Shown: in pieces, positions 23,694 to 32,584 of the stretch
Layout of the letters: each line of letters starts with the position of its first letter
Position numbering within the stretch: the stretch's first letter is position 1
The notes under the pieces: model-generated
Databases searched by the model: none
What the model was told of the DNA's origin: nothing
What the model saw: only the letters and a program-made list of their open reading frames with translations
Program-made: the position numbers and the translations under genes
Assembly: GCF_029428675.1 (NCBI RefSeq)
Contig: NZ_JAJNEL010000001.1
Location: forward strand, 868,001-932,000
Length of the DNA: 64,000 nucleotides
Reading direction: 5' to 3'
Source of the DNA: Streptomyces sp. JH14
GTDB taxonomy: Bacteria > Actinomycetota > Actinomycetes > Streptomycetales > Streptomycetaceae

Positions 23694-26600
23694 CTACTTC
23701 TCCGTGACACCCGCCGAGTCGAACGTCGCCACCTCGTGCATCGCCCGCGCCGCACTCTGCACGATCGGCAGCGCCAGCAGTGCGCCCGTCCCTTCGCCGA
23801 GGCGGAGGTCGAGGTCGATCAGCGGGCGCAGGCCCAGCTTGTTGAGCGCGGCGACATGGCCGGGCTCCGCGCTGCGGTGACCGGCGATGCATGCGGCGAG
23901 GGCCTCGGGGGCGATCGCCCGGGCGACCAGGGCCGCGGCGCCCGCGCTCACCCCGTCCAGGACGACGGGCGTACGGAGCGACGCGCCGCCCAGCAGGAAT
24001 CCCGCCATCGCGGCGTGCTCCAGGCCGCCGACCGCGGCAAGTACACCGATCGGGTCGGACGGGTCGGGCTGGTGGAGTTCGAGGCCACGGCGGACCACGT
24101 CGACCTTGCGGGCGTGCATCTCGTCGTTGATGCCGGTGCCGCGACCGGTCACCTCGGCCGGGTCCATGCCCGTGTACACGCAGATCAGTGCGGCGGACGC
24201 GGTGGTGTTGGCGATGCCCATCTCACCGGTGAGCAGGCCCTTGTTGCCCGCCGCCACCAGATCGCGGGCGGTCTCGATGCCGACCTCGATGGCCGCGAGG
24301 ACCTCTTCACGGGTGAGGGCCGGGCCGGTCGTGAAGTCGGCGGTTCCGGCGCGCACCTTGCGGGGAAGCAGGCCCGGCGTGGCGGGCAGCTCCGTGGCGA
24401 CACCGACGTCGACCACGCACACCTCGGCACCCACCTGGGCGGCAAACGCGTTGCACACCGCGCCACCGCCGAGGAAGTTGGCGACCATCTGGCCGGTGAC
24501 CTCCTGCGGCCACGCGGTGACGCCCTGGGCGTGCACCCCGTGGTCCCCCGCGAAGATCGCGACGGCCGCGGGCTCCGGGATCGGCGGCGGGCACATGCGG
24601 GAGAGCCCCGACAGCTGCGCGGAGATGATCTCCAGCATGCCGAGCGCACCGGCCGGCTTGGTCATCCGCTTCTGGCGTTCCCAGGCCTCACCCAGCGCCT
24701 TGGCGTCCAGCGGACGGATGTTGGAGATGGTCTCCTGCAGCAGGTCGTGCGGCTCCTCGCCGGGCAGGGCGCGACGGCCGTACGTCTCCTCGTGGACGAC
24801 CCAGGACAGCGGGCGCCGCTTGGACCAGCCCGCCTGCATCAGCTCGGGCTCCTCGGGGAACTCGTCGACGTAACCGACACAGAGGTACGCGACGACTTCG
24901 AGGTGCTCGGGCAGGCCCAGGGCGCGGACCATCTCGCGCTCGTCGAAGAAGCTGACCCAGCCGACGCCGAGGCCCTCGGCGCGGGCGGCGAGCCACAGGT
25001 TCTCGACGGCGAGCGCCGAGGAGTACGGGGCCATCTGCGGCTGGGTGTGCCGGCCGAGGGTGTGGCGGCCGCCGCGGGTGGGGTCGGCGGTGACGACGAT
25101 GTTCACCGGGGTGTCGAGGATGGCCTCGATCTTCAGTTCCTTGAACTGCTTGGCCCGGCCCTTGGGCAGCGACTTGGCGTACGCCTCGCGTTGACGCTGC
25201 GCCAGTTCGTGCATGGAACGGCGGGTCTCCGCGGAGCGGATGACGACGAAGTCCCAGGGCTGCGAATGGCCGACGCTGGGCGCCGTGTGCGCGGCTTCGA
25301 GGACGCGGAGCAGGACCTCGTGCGGGATGGGGTCGCTACGGAAGCCGTTGCGGATGTCGCGGCGCTCGCGCATCACGCGGAGCACGGCTTCGCGCTCGGC
25401 GTCGTCGTAGCCGGGGGCCGGTGCCGAGGCCGGGGCGGCGTCGCGGTCAGCGGTCCGGGCGACGGGCTGCGGTGCCTCGGCCGGCGGGGCCGCCACGGCA
25501 GGGGGCTCGACCGGCTCGGTGGGCTCCGGGTCCGGTGCCGGCGCGTCGGTGGCCGTGAGGTCCGGCGTCTCGATGACCTCGGGGCCGGTCTCGGCCTCCA
25601 GCACGAGAACCGGCTCGGGAGCGGCCTCGGCGGCAGGCATGAGGACGGATACCTGTGGGGCCGCGACCGGCTCGGGAACGGATACGGGCTCGGGGGCGGC
25701 CACCGGTTCAGGGACGGCCACCGCCTCAGGCGCGGGTGCATCGGCCACCGCAGGCACGGCTTCGACGGGCTCGGGGGTCTCGACGACCGGGTCCGGTACC
25801 GGCTCGACGGCGATGGCCACCGGCTCGGGCTGCGGCTCGGTTACGGATACGGGCTCGGCGACGGCTTCCGGCTGCGCGGCCTGCTCCGCGACAGGCTGCT
25901 CGATGGCGGCCTGCTCCGCGACAGGCTGCTCGGCGACGGGCTCCTCCGCGACAGGGTGCTCGACGACGGGCTGCTCCGCAGGGACCGGCTCCACGAGGAC
26001 CTGTTCCACGACCGGCGTCGGGGCCAGGTGCGGGGTGGTCGGCACGGATCCCTCCACGGGCACGAACTGCCCCATGGGCGCAGCGTCCACGAGAGCCCCG
26101 GCAGCGGCGGGCACGGCCTCGGGCACGGCGACCGGTGCGGCCCCGACCTGCTCGGCGAGCAGCAGCGGTTCGGCGGCCGGCTCCGGCGCGACGTGCTCCG
26201 GCACGACGTACTCCGGGACGACCGTTCCTGCGGCCGTGTGCGCCGCCACGGCTTCGGAAGCCACGGCCACGGGTACAGCGGCCTGCTCCGGCGCCTGGGC
26301 CACCCACGGGCTCGCAGGCTGCGGCGGGATCTCTCCGAGCTGCGGGCCCGGCAGGTCGAGGTACTCGGGACCGGTGGTGGGCGGTCCCGAGTGCCGTGCG
26401 GCCATCGGGATCTGCGGCGCCTCCGCGGGACCGCGGTCGGCGAGCGAGCGGACCACACCGCCGGTCGGCGTCCCGCCGTACGACGGAGCCGGCTCGCCCG
26501 AGGCCGGGCCGCGGTGCAGCGGCCGGCGCGCGGGGGCGGCGGGCTGCGCGACCGCCACAGGTGCGGGAGGCGCCGCCGGCATACGTACACCGTTGAGGTC

Positions 26601-27041
26601 GACGGCGCCCGAGTCACGGCCGCCGGACTCGTGGGTGCCCTGCCCGGTCTCGGTCATCGCCCCGGCGACGGCCTGCTGCACGGCGTACACCGCGGGATCC
26701 GGGACTTCCTGGACCTGTACGGGACCCTGTGCGTACCCCTGGGCCTGCGCAGCATGCATGCTGCCCATGTGCACCTGCGGCTGCGTCAGGTACGCCGCCT
26801 GCTCGCCCTGCGGAGCGGGTGCGTGCAGGGCCCCGTCGTCCACCGGCTGGCCGGCCGGTGCGCCGTGCGGTTCGCTCCAGGCGCCCTGCGCACTCGGCAT
26901 CAGCAGGAGGTCGTCGTCCTCGGACGCATGCTCGGAGGGATCGAGGTAGGTGTACGCACCCGGGGCGGGGATGCCCGGCTGCTCCACCATGCCTGCGTTC
27001 TCCGGCAGTCCCTCGCCCGGGATCTGGCCGGTGTCACTCAT
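23694..27041 (-). CDS. cobT: fused BluB-CobT: DMB synthase plus nicotinate-nucleotide-DMB phosphoribosyltransferase with a long disordered N-terminus
   Basis: A 1115-residue natural fusion. Residues 1 to about 540 are low-complexity, rich in Pro, Ala, Val and Glu, with tandem repeats (EQPVAEQ). About 545-760 is a nitroreductase-fold BluB domain (RDIRNGFRSDPIPHEVL, TAPSVGHSQPWDFVV), which cuts FMNH2 to make 5,6-dimethylbenzimidazole (DMB). From about 767 to the end is CobT (KPAGALGMLE, AGDHGVHAQGVTAWPQEVTG, GEMGIANTTASAAL, SAGAAALVARAIAPE), which activates DMB with nicotinate mononucleotide to alpha-ribazole phosphate for the lower ligand of B12. The ATG at 27039-27041 has GAGGGG upstream. Fusing the maker and user of DMB suggests direct transfer. 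The disordered region is much longer than a linker needs. Confidence 0.93.
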   Translation of the reverse strand: MSDTGQIPGEGLPENAGMVEQPGIPAPGAYTYLDPSEHASEDDDLLLMPSAQGAWSEPHGAPAGQPVDDGALHAPAPQGEQAAYLTQPQVHMGSMHAAQAQGYAQGPVQVQEVPDPAVYAVQQAVAGAMTETGQGTHESGGRDSGAVDLNGVRMPAAPPAPVAVAQPAAPARRPLHRGPASGEPAPSYGGTPTGGVVRSLADRGPAEAPQIPMAARHSGPPTTGPEYLDLPGPQLGEIPPQPASPWVAQAPEQAAVPVAVASEAVAAHTAAGTVVPEYVVPEHVAPEPAAEPLLLAEQVGAAPVAVPEAVPAAAGALVDAAPMGQFVPVEGSVPTTPHLAPTPVVEQVLVEPVPAEQPVVEHPVAEEPVAEQPVAEQAAIEQPVAEQAAQPEAVAEPVSVTEPQPEPVAIAVEPVPDPVVETPEPVEAVPAVADAPAPEAVAVPEPVAAPEPVSVPEPVAAPQVSVLMPAAEAAPEPVLVLEAETGPEVIETPDLTATDAPAPDPEPTEPVEPPAVAAPPAEAPQPVARTADRDAAPASAPAPGYDDAEREAVLRVMRERRDIRNGFRSDPIPHEVLLRVLEAAHTAPSVGHSQPWDFVVIRSAETRRSMHELAQRQREAYAKSLPKGRAKQFKELKIEAILDTPVNIVVTADPTRGGRHTLGRHTQPQMAPYSSALAVENLWLAARAEGLGVGWVSFFDEREMVRALGLPEHLEVVAYLCVGYVDEFPEEPELMQAGWSKRRPLSWVVHEETYGRRALPGEEPHDLLQETISNIRPLDAKALGEAWERQKRMTKPAGALGMLEIISAQLSGLSRMCPPPIPEPAAVAIFAGDHGVHAQGVTAWPQEVTGQMVANFLGGGAVCNAFAAQVGAEVCVVDVGVATELPATPGLLPRKVRAGTADFTTGPALTREEVLAAIEVGIETARDLVAAGNKGLLTGEMGIANTTASAALICVYTGMDPAEVTGRGTGINDEMHARKVDVVRRGLELHQPDPSDPIGVLAAVGGLEHAAMAGFLLGGASLRTPVVLDGVSAGAAALVARAIAPEALAACIAGHRSAEPGHVAALNKLGLRPLIDLDLRLGEGTGALLALPIVQSAARAMHEVATFDSAGVTEK
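25877..25996 (-). repeat. four imperfect 30-bp tandem repeats inside cobT
   Basis: Units start at 25877, 25907, 25937 and 25967. The first two differ at only a few bases, the last two are more diverged. They encode a 10-residue unit of the type PVAEQAAxEQ in the disordered N-terminal region. Confidence 0.75.
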
Positions 27042-27374
27042 GCGTACCCCTCGCCCATCGTCAGTGCTCCTTCGGCCCTTCGCCCGGGACGCCCGAACAC
27101 GGCACGCCGGTGCTCGTCATGAAGAACGAGCGGGCTCGCCGCGCGGCACGAATCGGTCGCGGACATCCAACATTCTCGCGGCCGTTCGCCGCCGCGGCAG
27201 GCAGTTCCGCCACGGCTCGATGTGGACTGCGCCACGTTGCGCACCCCCCGGGTCCGCTGTATCACAACGGGGTCCAAAACGGTCCCCTTTTCCGGACATT
27301 GACGAACGAAGCGACGAACGACCGGGTGCGGTACAACGATCGGCCAGCCTACCCCGCGCCGTACGCCGACCGGG
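27042..27374 (-). promoter_or_regulatory. 333-bp gap upstream of cobT
   Basis: Contains the ribosome site of cobT at its left end and a tandem GACGAACGA (about 27300-27327). No cobalamin riboswitch B12 box, no terminator with a clear stem and no convincing ORF was found. The cobT promoter must lie here. Confidence 0.45.
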
Positions 27375-28604
27375 TCACGGGGCGAGGTCCGAGCGCAGCG
27401 CCGCGAGCAGAAACACGACCGAGCGTTCGCGCTCCGACCATGCGGCCGTGTCGAGTTCGACGGACTGGAGGAGGGAGCACTCGACGGTGTATCCGTTCCC
27501 GGAGAGTGCCGCGCCCAGGGCTTCGGCCTCGTCCCGGGTCGACGCGTGGGTGACGATGCGCTCCGGCCGGCGGTCGGCGACGGCCGTGACGACGGGGACT
27601 CCGCCGCCTCCGATCCGTACGACATCGGGCTCGGGCAGCCGCTCCAGCACATGGGGAGCGCGGCCCTGGACGACCTGGACCTGTACGCCGAAGGCCCGGG
27701 CCGTGGCCGCCGTACGGGCGCAGGCGTCGGGGTCGCTGTCGACGGCCAGGACCGCCGCGCCGAACCGTGCCGCCTCCACGGCCAGGGCCCCGCCGCCGGA
27801 GCCGACGTCCCAGACGAGGTCGCCGGTGCGCGGGCCGAGGCGGGCGAGCTGAGCGGCCCGCAGCCCTGCGGACTCGCCCTCGCCGGACTCCCCGTCAGGG
27901 TCCGCGGCGCCCCCGGGGTAGGCCGCGGGGGGCAGTGCCCAGCCGCGTACGCCATGGGGATGGCGTCCGGCGATCCAGGATCCGGTCGATTGCTGTTCGG
28001 GACCGCTTCCGATGACGATCACGACATTCGGGTCGCGCCAGACGTGGTCGGCGGCCTTGTCCGAGGTGAGGACGGTGACCTGCTCGCGTGCGGTACCGAG
28101 TTCCTCGCAGATGACGAAGGTGCGGTGGACGCCTTCGAGGAGCAGGGCGAGTTCGGCGGGGCCCGCGCCGGGCGACGTGAGGACGGCCACCTTGTGGTGG
28201 GCGCGGCAGACGTTGACGGCGCGGCGCAGGGTGCGGGGGTGGGCGACGACGACCTGGGCGTCCTCCCAGGGCATTCCGGCGCGGGCGAACGCGGTGGCGA
28301 CGGCGGACACCGCCGGCACGACTTCGACTTCGAGGCCGTGTTCGGGTGCGCGGAGATTGCGGACGACTCCGAAGAAGCCGGGGTCGCCGTCGGCGAGGAC
28401 CACGGCACTGCCGCGGTGGCCGGCGATCCTGCGGGCGGCCAGGTCGATGGAGCCGAGGCGGATCCGTTCGGCGGCCGCCGGGACTTCGGGGAGTGCGAGG
28501 TGGTGCGCGGCGCCCGCGACGAGGGTGGCGGCCGAGAGAGCGGCCGTGGCCGCTGCGGTCAGCGGCGAGCCGTCCCAGCCGATCACCGTGACCCGGTCGG
28601 CCAT
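27375..28604 (-). CDS. cobL: precorrin-6Y C5,15-methyltransferase (decarboxylating), CobL
   Basis: A 409-residue fusion of CbiE and CbiT. The N-terminal CbiE part (about 1-205) is a tetrapyrrole methylase with VTVIGWDGSPL and VVLADGDPGFFGVVRNL. The C-terminal CbiT part (about 245-400) is a Rossmann methyltransferase with GDLVWDVGSGGGALAVEAAR as its SAM loop. Together they methylate precorrin-6Y at C5 and C15 and decarboxylate the C12 acetate in the aerobic cobalamin pathway. The ATG at 28602-28604 is the first start before the conserved part. It lies with cobT and cysG, but the rest of the cob pathway is not in this window. Confidence 0.94.
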   Translation of the reverse strand: MADRVTVIGWDGSPLTAAATAALSAATLVAGAAHHLALPEVPAAAERIRLGSIDLAARRIAGHRGSAVVLADGDPGFFGVVRNLRAPEHGLEVEVVPAVSAVATAFARAGMPWEDAQVVVAHPRTLRRAVNVCRAHHKVAVLTSPGAGPAELALLLEGVHRTFVICEELGTAREQVTVLTSDKAADHVWRDPNVVIVIGSGPEQQSTGSWIAGRHPHGVRGWALPPAAYPGGAADPDGESGEGESAGLRAAQLARLGPRTGDLVWDVGSGGGALAVEAARFGAAVLAVDSDPDACARTAATARAFGVQVQVVQGRAPHVLERLPEPDVVRIGGGGVPVVTAVADRRPERIVTHASTRDEAEALGAALSGNGYTVECSLLQSVELDTAAWSERERSVVFLLAALRSDLAP

Positions 28605-28723
28605 CTGTCGTCAGTCTCCTGGAGTCGTCGCACGTGGGAATGCCCACGAGGCGGCGGGCAGGGTGAGAGTACCTGGTCCCCCACAGGTCCGGACCAGCGC
28701 GGTCCCCGGCGCCGGCTCCGGCT

Positions 28724-29362
28724 TCAGTTCCAGTCGTTGTAGCCGCCGAAGCCGCCCGCGTCGGCCAGCTGCTCGGCGACCCCTTCGAGGTCCTCGGGAA
28801 GCAGGCCCCAGACGATCAGATCGGTCCTGAAGTCGGTCCAGCCGCCGTCCTCGGTCTGGGTGCGCGCTATCCGGGCGTTGCGCAGGACGCCCTCGCTGAT
28901 GCAGCCGAGCTTCTGGGCCACCTGCTGGGAGGCGGTGTTGTCGGCGGCGGTGCGCAGTTCGATGCGTTCGAAGCCCTGGTCACGGAAGAGCCATTGGGCG
29001 AGCGCGAGCACGGACTCGGTGGCGTACCCCTCACCGCGGGCCCAGGGGGCGGTGATGTACGCGGCCTCGGTCGCGAGGGTGCGCCAGTCGGTGTGCTGGA
29101 GCCGGACCGAGCCGACGAGCCGCTGGGTGAGGAACTCGGTCACGGCGAAGACGATGCCGTCGCCGCCGGTGCGCTGTGCGGGAGCGATCCTGCGCACCCA
29201 GCGTTCCGCGTCGACCTCGGTGTAGGGGTGGGGCGCATCGGTCCAGGCGGTGACGAGTTCGTCGTTCATCATCTCGATGTACGCGGGGACGTCCGTCATG
29301 TCGAACGGGCGCAGCACCAACCGATCCGTGCTGATGGAGATGGACGGAAAGGTGGAAGTCAT
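28724..29362 (-). CDS. GNAT acetyltransferase, RimJ/RimL-like
   Basis: A 212-residue acetyltransferase of the RimJ/RimL type. The N-terminal ISTDRLVLRPFDMTDVPAYIE is the usual start of this group. AYITAPWARGEGYATESVLAL holds the acetyl-CoA loop, and ERIELRTAADNTASQQVAQKLG is motif B. The substrate may be a protein N-terminus or a small amine; it is not predictable. The ATG at 29360-29362 is supported by GGAG nine bases upstream. The C-terminal YNDWN tail is unusual but short. Confidence 0.87.
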   Translation of the reverse strand: MTSTFPSISISTDRLVLRPFDMTDVPAYIEMMNDELVTAWTDAPHPYTEVDAERWVRRIAPAQRTGGDGIVFAVTEFLTQRLVGSVRLQHTDWRTLATEAAYITAPWARGEGYATESVLALAQWLFRDQGFERIELRTAADNTASQQVAQKLGCISEGVLRNARIARTQTEDGGWTDFRTDLIVWGLLPEDLEGVAEQLADAGGFGGYNDWN

Positions 29363-29440
29363 GCGCAGCTCCATGCCGAAGACCGTGTAAAGGCACAGCA
29401 TGCAGCATCGGGCGGACGTTGTGCATGGCCGGGTGCGCAC

Positions 29441-29483
29441 GGCCGAGCCCCGCGCACCCCGGTGGGGTGCGCGGGGCTCGGCC
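29441..29483 (-). terminator. terminator of the metNIQ operon
   Basis: A perfect 20-bp GC-rich stem (29441-29460 with 29464-29483), loop GGT, 20 bases beyond the metQ stop. Confidence 0.85.
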
Positions 29484-29503
29484 ACGCTCGTACGGTGCGG
29501 GTG

Positions 29504-30370
29504 TCAGGAGGCGGCAAGGGGCCCGAAGTCGGGGATGACGGAGCCCTGGTAGGTGTCCTCGATGAACTTCTTGACCTCGTCGGAGTGGAGGAGCTTCACG
29601 AGCTTCTGGACGCGGGGGTCCTTCTCGTTGCCCTTCTTCACGGTGAGCAGGTTGGCGTACGGGTTGCCTTCCGCCTTCTCCAGCACGATGGCGTCCTTGG
29701 CGGGCTTGAGCTTGGCCTGGATGGCGTAGTTGCCGTTGATGACGGCGGCGTCGACATCGTTCAGGGCGCGGGGCACGGTCGCGGCCTCCAGCTCCTTGAA
29801 CTCCAGGCCCTTCTTGTCCGTGATGTCACTGATCTTGGCGTTGGTGCCGACGCCGTCCTTGACGGTGATCAGTCCGTTCGCGGCGAGCAACTGGAGGGCG
29901 CGGCCCTCGTCCGTGGTGTCGTTCGGCACGGCGATGGTCTGGCCGGGCTTGATGTCCCCCAGGCCCTTGACCTTGTTGGAGTAGAGGCCGAGCGGCTCCA
30001 GGTGCACATTGGCGACCGGGACGATGTGGGTGTTGTTCTTCTTGTTGAAGTCGTCGAGGTACGGCCGGTGCTGGAAGTAGTTGGCGTCGACCTGGCCGGT
30101 CTCGGTGGCGGTGTTCGGCAGGACGTAGTCCGTGAACTCCTTGACCTCCAGCTTGAGGCCCGCCTTGGCGGCCAGGTTCTTCTTGATGTAGTTCAGGATG
30201 TCGGCGTGCGGCGTCGGGGACGCGGCGACGACGAGCGCCTTGGAGGTGTCGGCGTTGGCACCGGTCTCGCTCTTGGAAGCCGGGTCGGACGACGTACCGC
30301 AGGCGGTGAGGCCGAAGGCGAGAGCGGCGGTGGCAGCGGCAGCTGCGGTGATCTTGATGTTCTTACGCAC
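29504..30370 (-). CDS. metQ: methionine ABC transporter substrate-binding lipoprotein MetQ
   Basis: A 288-residue lipoprotein of the NlpA/MetQ family that captures D- or L-methionine at the cell surface for MetNI. The signal peptide ends in the lipobox LTAC with Cys24 as the lipidated residue. The mature part shows ASPTPHADILNYIKKNL, then EFTDYVLPNTATETGQVDANYFQH, both diagnostic for the family, and AVPNDTTDEGRALQLL. The start is GTG at 30368-30370, with GAGG ten bases upstream. It is the last gene of the metN-metI-metQ unit and is followed by a strong terminator. Confidence 0.95.
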   Translation of the reverse strand: MRKNIKITAAAAATAALAFGLTACGTSSDPASKSETGANADTSKALVVAASPTPHADILNYIKKNLAAKAGLKLEVKEFTDYVLPNTATETGQVDANYFQHRPYLDDFNKKNNTHIVPVANVHLEPLGLYSNKVKGLGDIKPGQTIAVPNDTTDEGRALQLLAANGLITVKDGVGTNAKISDITDKKGLEFKELEAATVPRALNDVDAAVINGNYAIQAKLKPAKDAIVLEKAEGNPYANLLTVKKGNEKDPRVQKLVKLLHSDEVKKFIEDTYQGSVIPDFGPLAAS

Positions 30371-30445
30371 GAAAAGTGCCTCTTTCTGGTGGTGAAGGTG
30401 GTGCGCCCGGACAAGGAGTTCGGGCCTGTGAGCGGAGAGAAAGTC

Positions 30446-31117
30446 TCAGGAGGCGGTGCGGCCCCGGCGTGCCAGCAGGCGCACGCCCACGTCACCGATC
30501 AGCTGGATCACGGTCACGATGACGATCAGCAGCGCGACGGTGATGAGCATGAACTGGTTGTCGAAGCGCTGGAATCCGTAGGTGACGGCCTTGGCGCCGA
30601 GCCCTTCGCCGCCGACCGCGCCGGCCATCGCGGAGTAGCCGATGAGCGCGATCACGGTGGTGGTGACGCCGGAGACGAGCGACGGAAGGGCCTGCGGGAG
30701 CAGAACCTTTCGGACGATCGTCGGGATGGATCCGCCCATCGACTGGACGGCCTCGACGAGCCCGTGGTCGACCTCGCGGACCGACGTCTCGACGAGCCGG
30801 GCGAAGAACGGGATGGCGCCGACGGCCAGCGGCACGATCATCGCGGTCGGTCCGATGAAGGTGCCGACGACCCAGGTGGTGAAGGGGATCAGGGCGATGA
30901 GCAGAATGATGAACGGCAGCGAACGGCCGATGTTCACGATCACGCCGATGACCTTGTTCACCACGGTGTTCTGGAGCAGTCCGCCCTTGTCGGTGAGGAC
31001 GAGCAGCACACCGAGCGGCAGTCCGACGAGGACGGTGGCGACCGTGGACCACAGCACCATGTAGAGGGTGTCGAAGGTTCCCTGGGACAGCAGCGGCTGC
31101 ATTTCGGACCAGGTCAC
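30446..31117 (-). CDS. metI: methionine ABC transporter permease MetI
   Basis: A 223-residue permease with five or six membrane helices and the binding-protein-dependent transport signature near ETSVREVDHGLVEAVQSMGG (the EAA loop that contacts MetN). The start WSEMQPLLSQGTFDTLYMV is typical of MetI. Its ATG overlaps the TGA of metN by 4 bp (ATGA), so the two subunits are made in step. A 75-bp gap separates it from metQ. Confidence 0.95.
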   Translation of the reverse strand: MTWSEMQPLLSQGTFDTLYMVLWSTVATVLVGLPLGVLLVLTDKGGLLQNTVVNKVIGVIVNIGRSLPFIILLIALIPFTTWVVGTFIGPTAMIVPLAVGAIPFFARLVETSVREVDHGLVEAVQSMGGSIPTIVRKVLLPQALPSLVSGVTTTVIALIGYSAMAGAVGGEGLGAKAVTYGFQRFDNQFMLITVALLIVIVTVIQLIGDVGVRLLARRGRTAS

Positions 31118-32208
31118 TTGGCCACCTCCTTGGTGAGCGGGGTCTGGGTGGGTGCGGCGGGGGTCTGTACGGGGACGGCGGCGGCGACGGCCGTGTCCAC
31201 GATCTCGGCCTGCAGGCCCTGCTCGCGCAGGAAGCCGATCGGTACGACGTTCTCCTCGAAACGGCCGGGCAGTTCGATGCGCATCCGGCCGATCTGCTTG
31301 CCGCCGACGGTGTCCATCGCGGCGCCCAGGATCGAGATGTCGATGTTGTACGTACGGGCGAGCTGGGAGATCACCGGCTGGGTCGCGGCCTCGCCGTGGA
31401 AGGTGACGTCCACGACCGTGCGGTCAGGGCCTGAGGCCGTACCGCCGACCGGGAACAGCTCGTGGGCCAGTTGGGAGCCGGGGGTGGCGAGCAGTTCCGC
31501 GACGGTGCCGGACTCGGCGATGCGGCCCTTCTGCATGAGGGCGGCCGAGTCGCAGATCGTCTTGACGACGTCCATCTCGTGCGTGATCAGCAGAACGGTC
31601 AGGCCGAGCTGCTGGTTGAGATCGCGCAGCAGCTGGAGGATGGACCGGGTGGTCTCGGGGTCGAGGGCGGACGTCGCCTCGTCGGACAGCAGCACCTTGG
31701 GGTCACCCGCCAGCGCGCGGGCGATGCCGACGCGCTGCTTCTGACCGCCGGAGAGCTGGCCGGGGTAGGCCTTCGCCTTGTCGGCGAGGCCGACCAGGTC
31801 GAGAAGTCCGAGGGCCTTGCGGGTGCGGTCGCGGCCCGAGACGCCGAGGATCTCCAGGGGGAGTTCGATGTTGCCCTGGACCGTGCGGGAGGCCAGCAGG
31901 TTGAAGTGCTGGAAGACCATGCCGATCCGGCTGCGCGCCTCGCGGAGCTCCTTGCCGGCGCGGCGGCCCCGGCCGGCGAGGGCGGTGAGGTCCTGGCCGG
32001 CCACGGTCACGGTGCCCGAGGTGGGGCGTTCCAGCAGGTTGATGCAGCGGATCAGGGAGGACTTGCCGGCGCCGCTCTGTCCGATGACGCCGTACACCTC
32101 GCCTTCGCGGACATGCAGGTCGACGCCGTCGAGGGCGGTGACCTCACGGCCGCGCGCCTGGTAGACCTTCGTGAGGCCCGTCGTGGTGATCACAGGGGTT
32201 TCCGTCAC
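31114..32208 (-). CDS. metN: methionine ABC transporter ATPase MetN
   Basis: A 364-residue ABC ATPase. Visible are Walker A GQSGAGKSS, signature LSGGQKQR, Walker B with SDEATSALDP, and the H-loop LLITHEMDVV. The C-terminal NIL domain (about 265-340), which binds methionine and inhibits transport when the cell is full, is present, followed by a Pro/Thr-rich tail. GTG at 32206-32208 is chosen because the conserved part starts there; the frame is open upstream, but that sequence is not MetN-like. A 207-bp leader separates it from a short Cys/Met-rich ORF. Confidence 0.95.
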   Translation of the reverse strand: MTETPVITTTGLTKVYQARGREVTALDGVDLHVREGEVYGVIGQSGAGKSSLIRCINLLERPTSGTVTVAGQDLTALAGRGRRAGKELREARSRIGMVFQHFNLLASRTVQGNIELPLEILGVSGRDRTRKALGLLDLVGLADKAKAYPGQLSGGQKQRVGIARALAGDPKVLLSDEATSALDPETTRSILQLLRDLNQQLGLTVLLITHEMDVVKTICDSAALMQKGRIAESGTVAELLATPGSQLAHELFPVGGTASGPDRTVVDVTFHGEAATQPVISQLARTYNIDISILGAAMDTVGGKQIGRMRIELPGRFEENVVPIGFLREQGLQAEIVDTAVAAAVPVQTPAAPTQTPLTKEVAK

Positions 32209-32415
32209 TGTCGAGTGCGCGGCGCGGTGTCCGCCGGGCACGGGGCATTCGTCTGAAGAGACTGTTCGGACTCGGGTGTTCGGGCCGGTGTGTCTCGGCA
32301 CTGCTGCGGGCGGCGGATGGCCGGGGCAGCACATGCTCGGGCAGGCTCGTTCCGCTGGGCACGGACGGCTTGGAGCTCGATCTCGCTTCGGGGCGCGAGA
32401 CTCAGGCGGGGGCCC
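32209..32415 (-). promoter_or_regulatory. untranslated leader between the short ORF and metN
   Basis: Contains a small hairpin TCTCGC/GCGAGA (32380s) soon after the short ORF and G/C-rich segments, but no clear intrinsic terminator and no conserved SAM-riboswitch core that I can recognise. It could take part in attenuation if the short ORF upstream is a leader peptide. Confidence 0.35.
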
Positions 32416-32502
32416 TCAGAAGGCGCGCATTCGACACATACAACGAGCACCGGGCGTGGTGATCGCCTCGGTCGCAAGGATGCGTTCGCTCGTCGTGGTC
32501 AT
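32416..32502 (-). CDS. putative Cys/Met-rich leader peptide of metNIQ (28 residues)
   Basis: A 28-codon ORF upstream of metN on the same strand. It begins MTTTSERILATEAITTPG and ends ARCMCRMRAF, so the last eight codons include two Cys and two Met, codons that would stall when charged tRNA-Cys or tRNA-Met is short. The ATG at 32500-32502 has no ribosome site, so the transcript may be leaderless. Cysteine-type leader peptides are known upstream of sulfur genes in actinobacteria; whether this one acts on the methionine importer is inference. The rest of the leader shows only a small hairpin. Confidence 0.45.
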   Translation of the reverse strand: MTTTSERILATEAITTPGARCMCRMRAF

Positions 32503-32584
32503 GCGGCAAGTAAAACAGACGCAATGATCCGCCAGACCCGTCCGTCCGAATAGCGGACAGGCGTGGATGGTCGCGCCATCCGGT

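Noticed and set aside
25877..25996. CRISPR-like array
   Set aside because: The 30-bp repeats are directly adjacent without spacers and lie in frame inside a coding sequence.
27042..27374. Cobalamin riboswitch upstream of the BluB-CobT gene
   Set aside because: No B12 box or matching stem order could be found on the minus strand; the gap holds only short direct repeats.
32209..32415. SAM riboswitch upstream of metN
   Set aside because: No recognisable SAM-I, SAM-II or SAM-IV core; the short Cys/Met-rich ORF explains the leader better.
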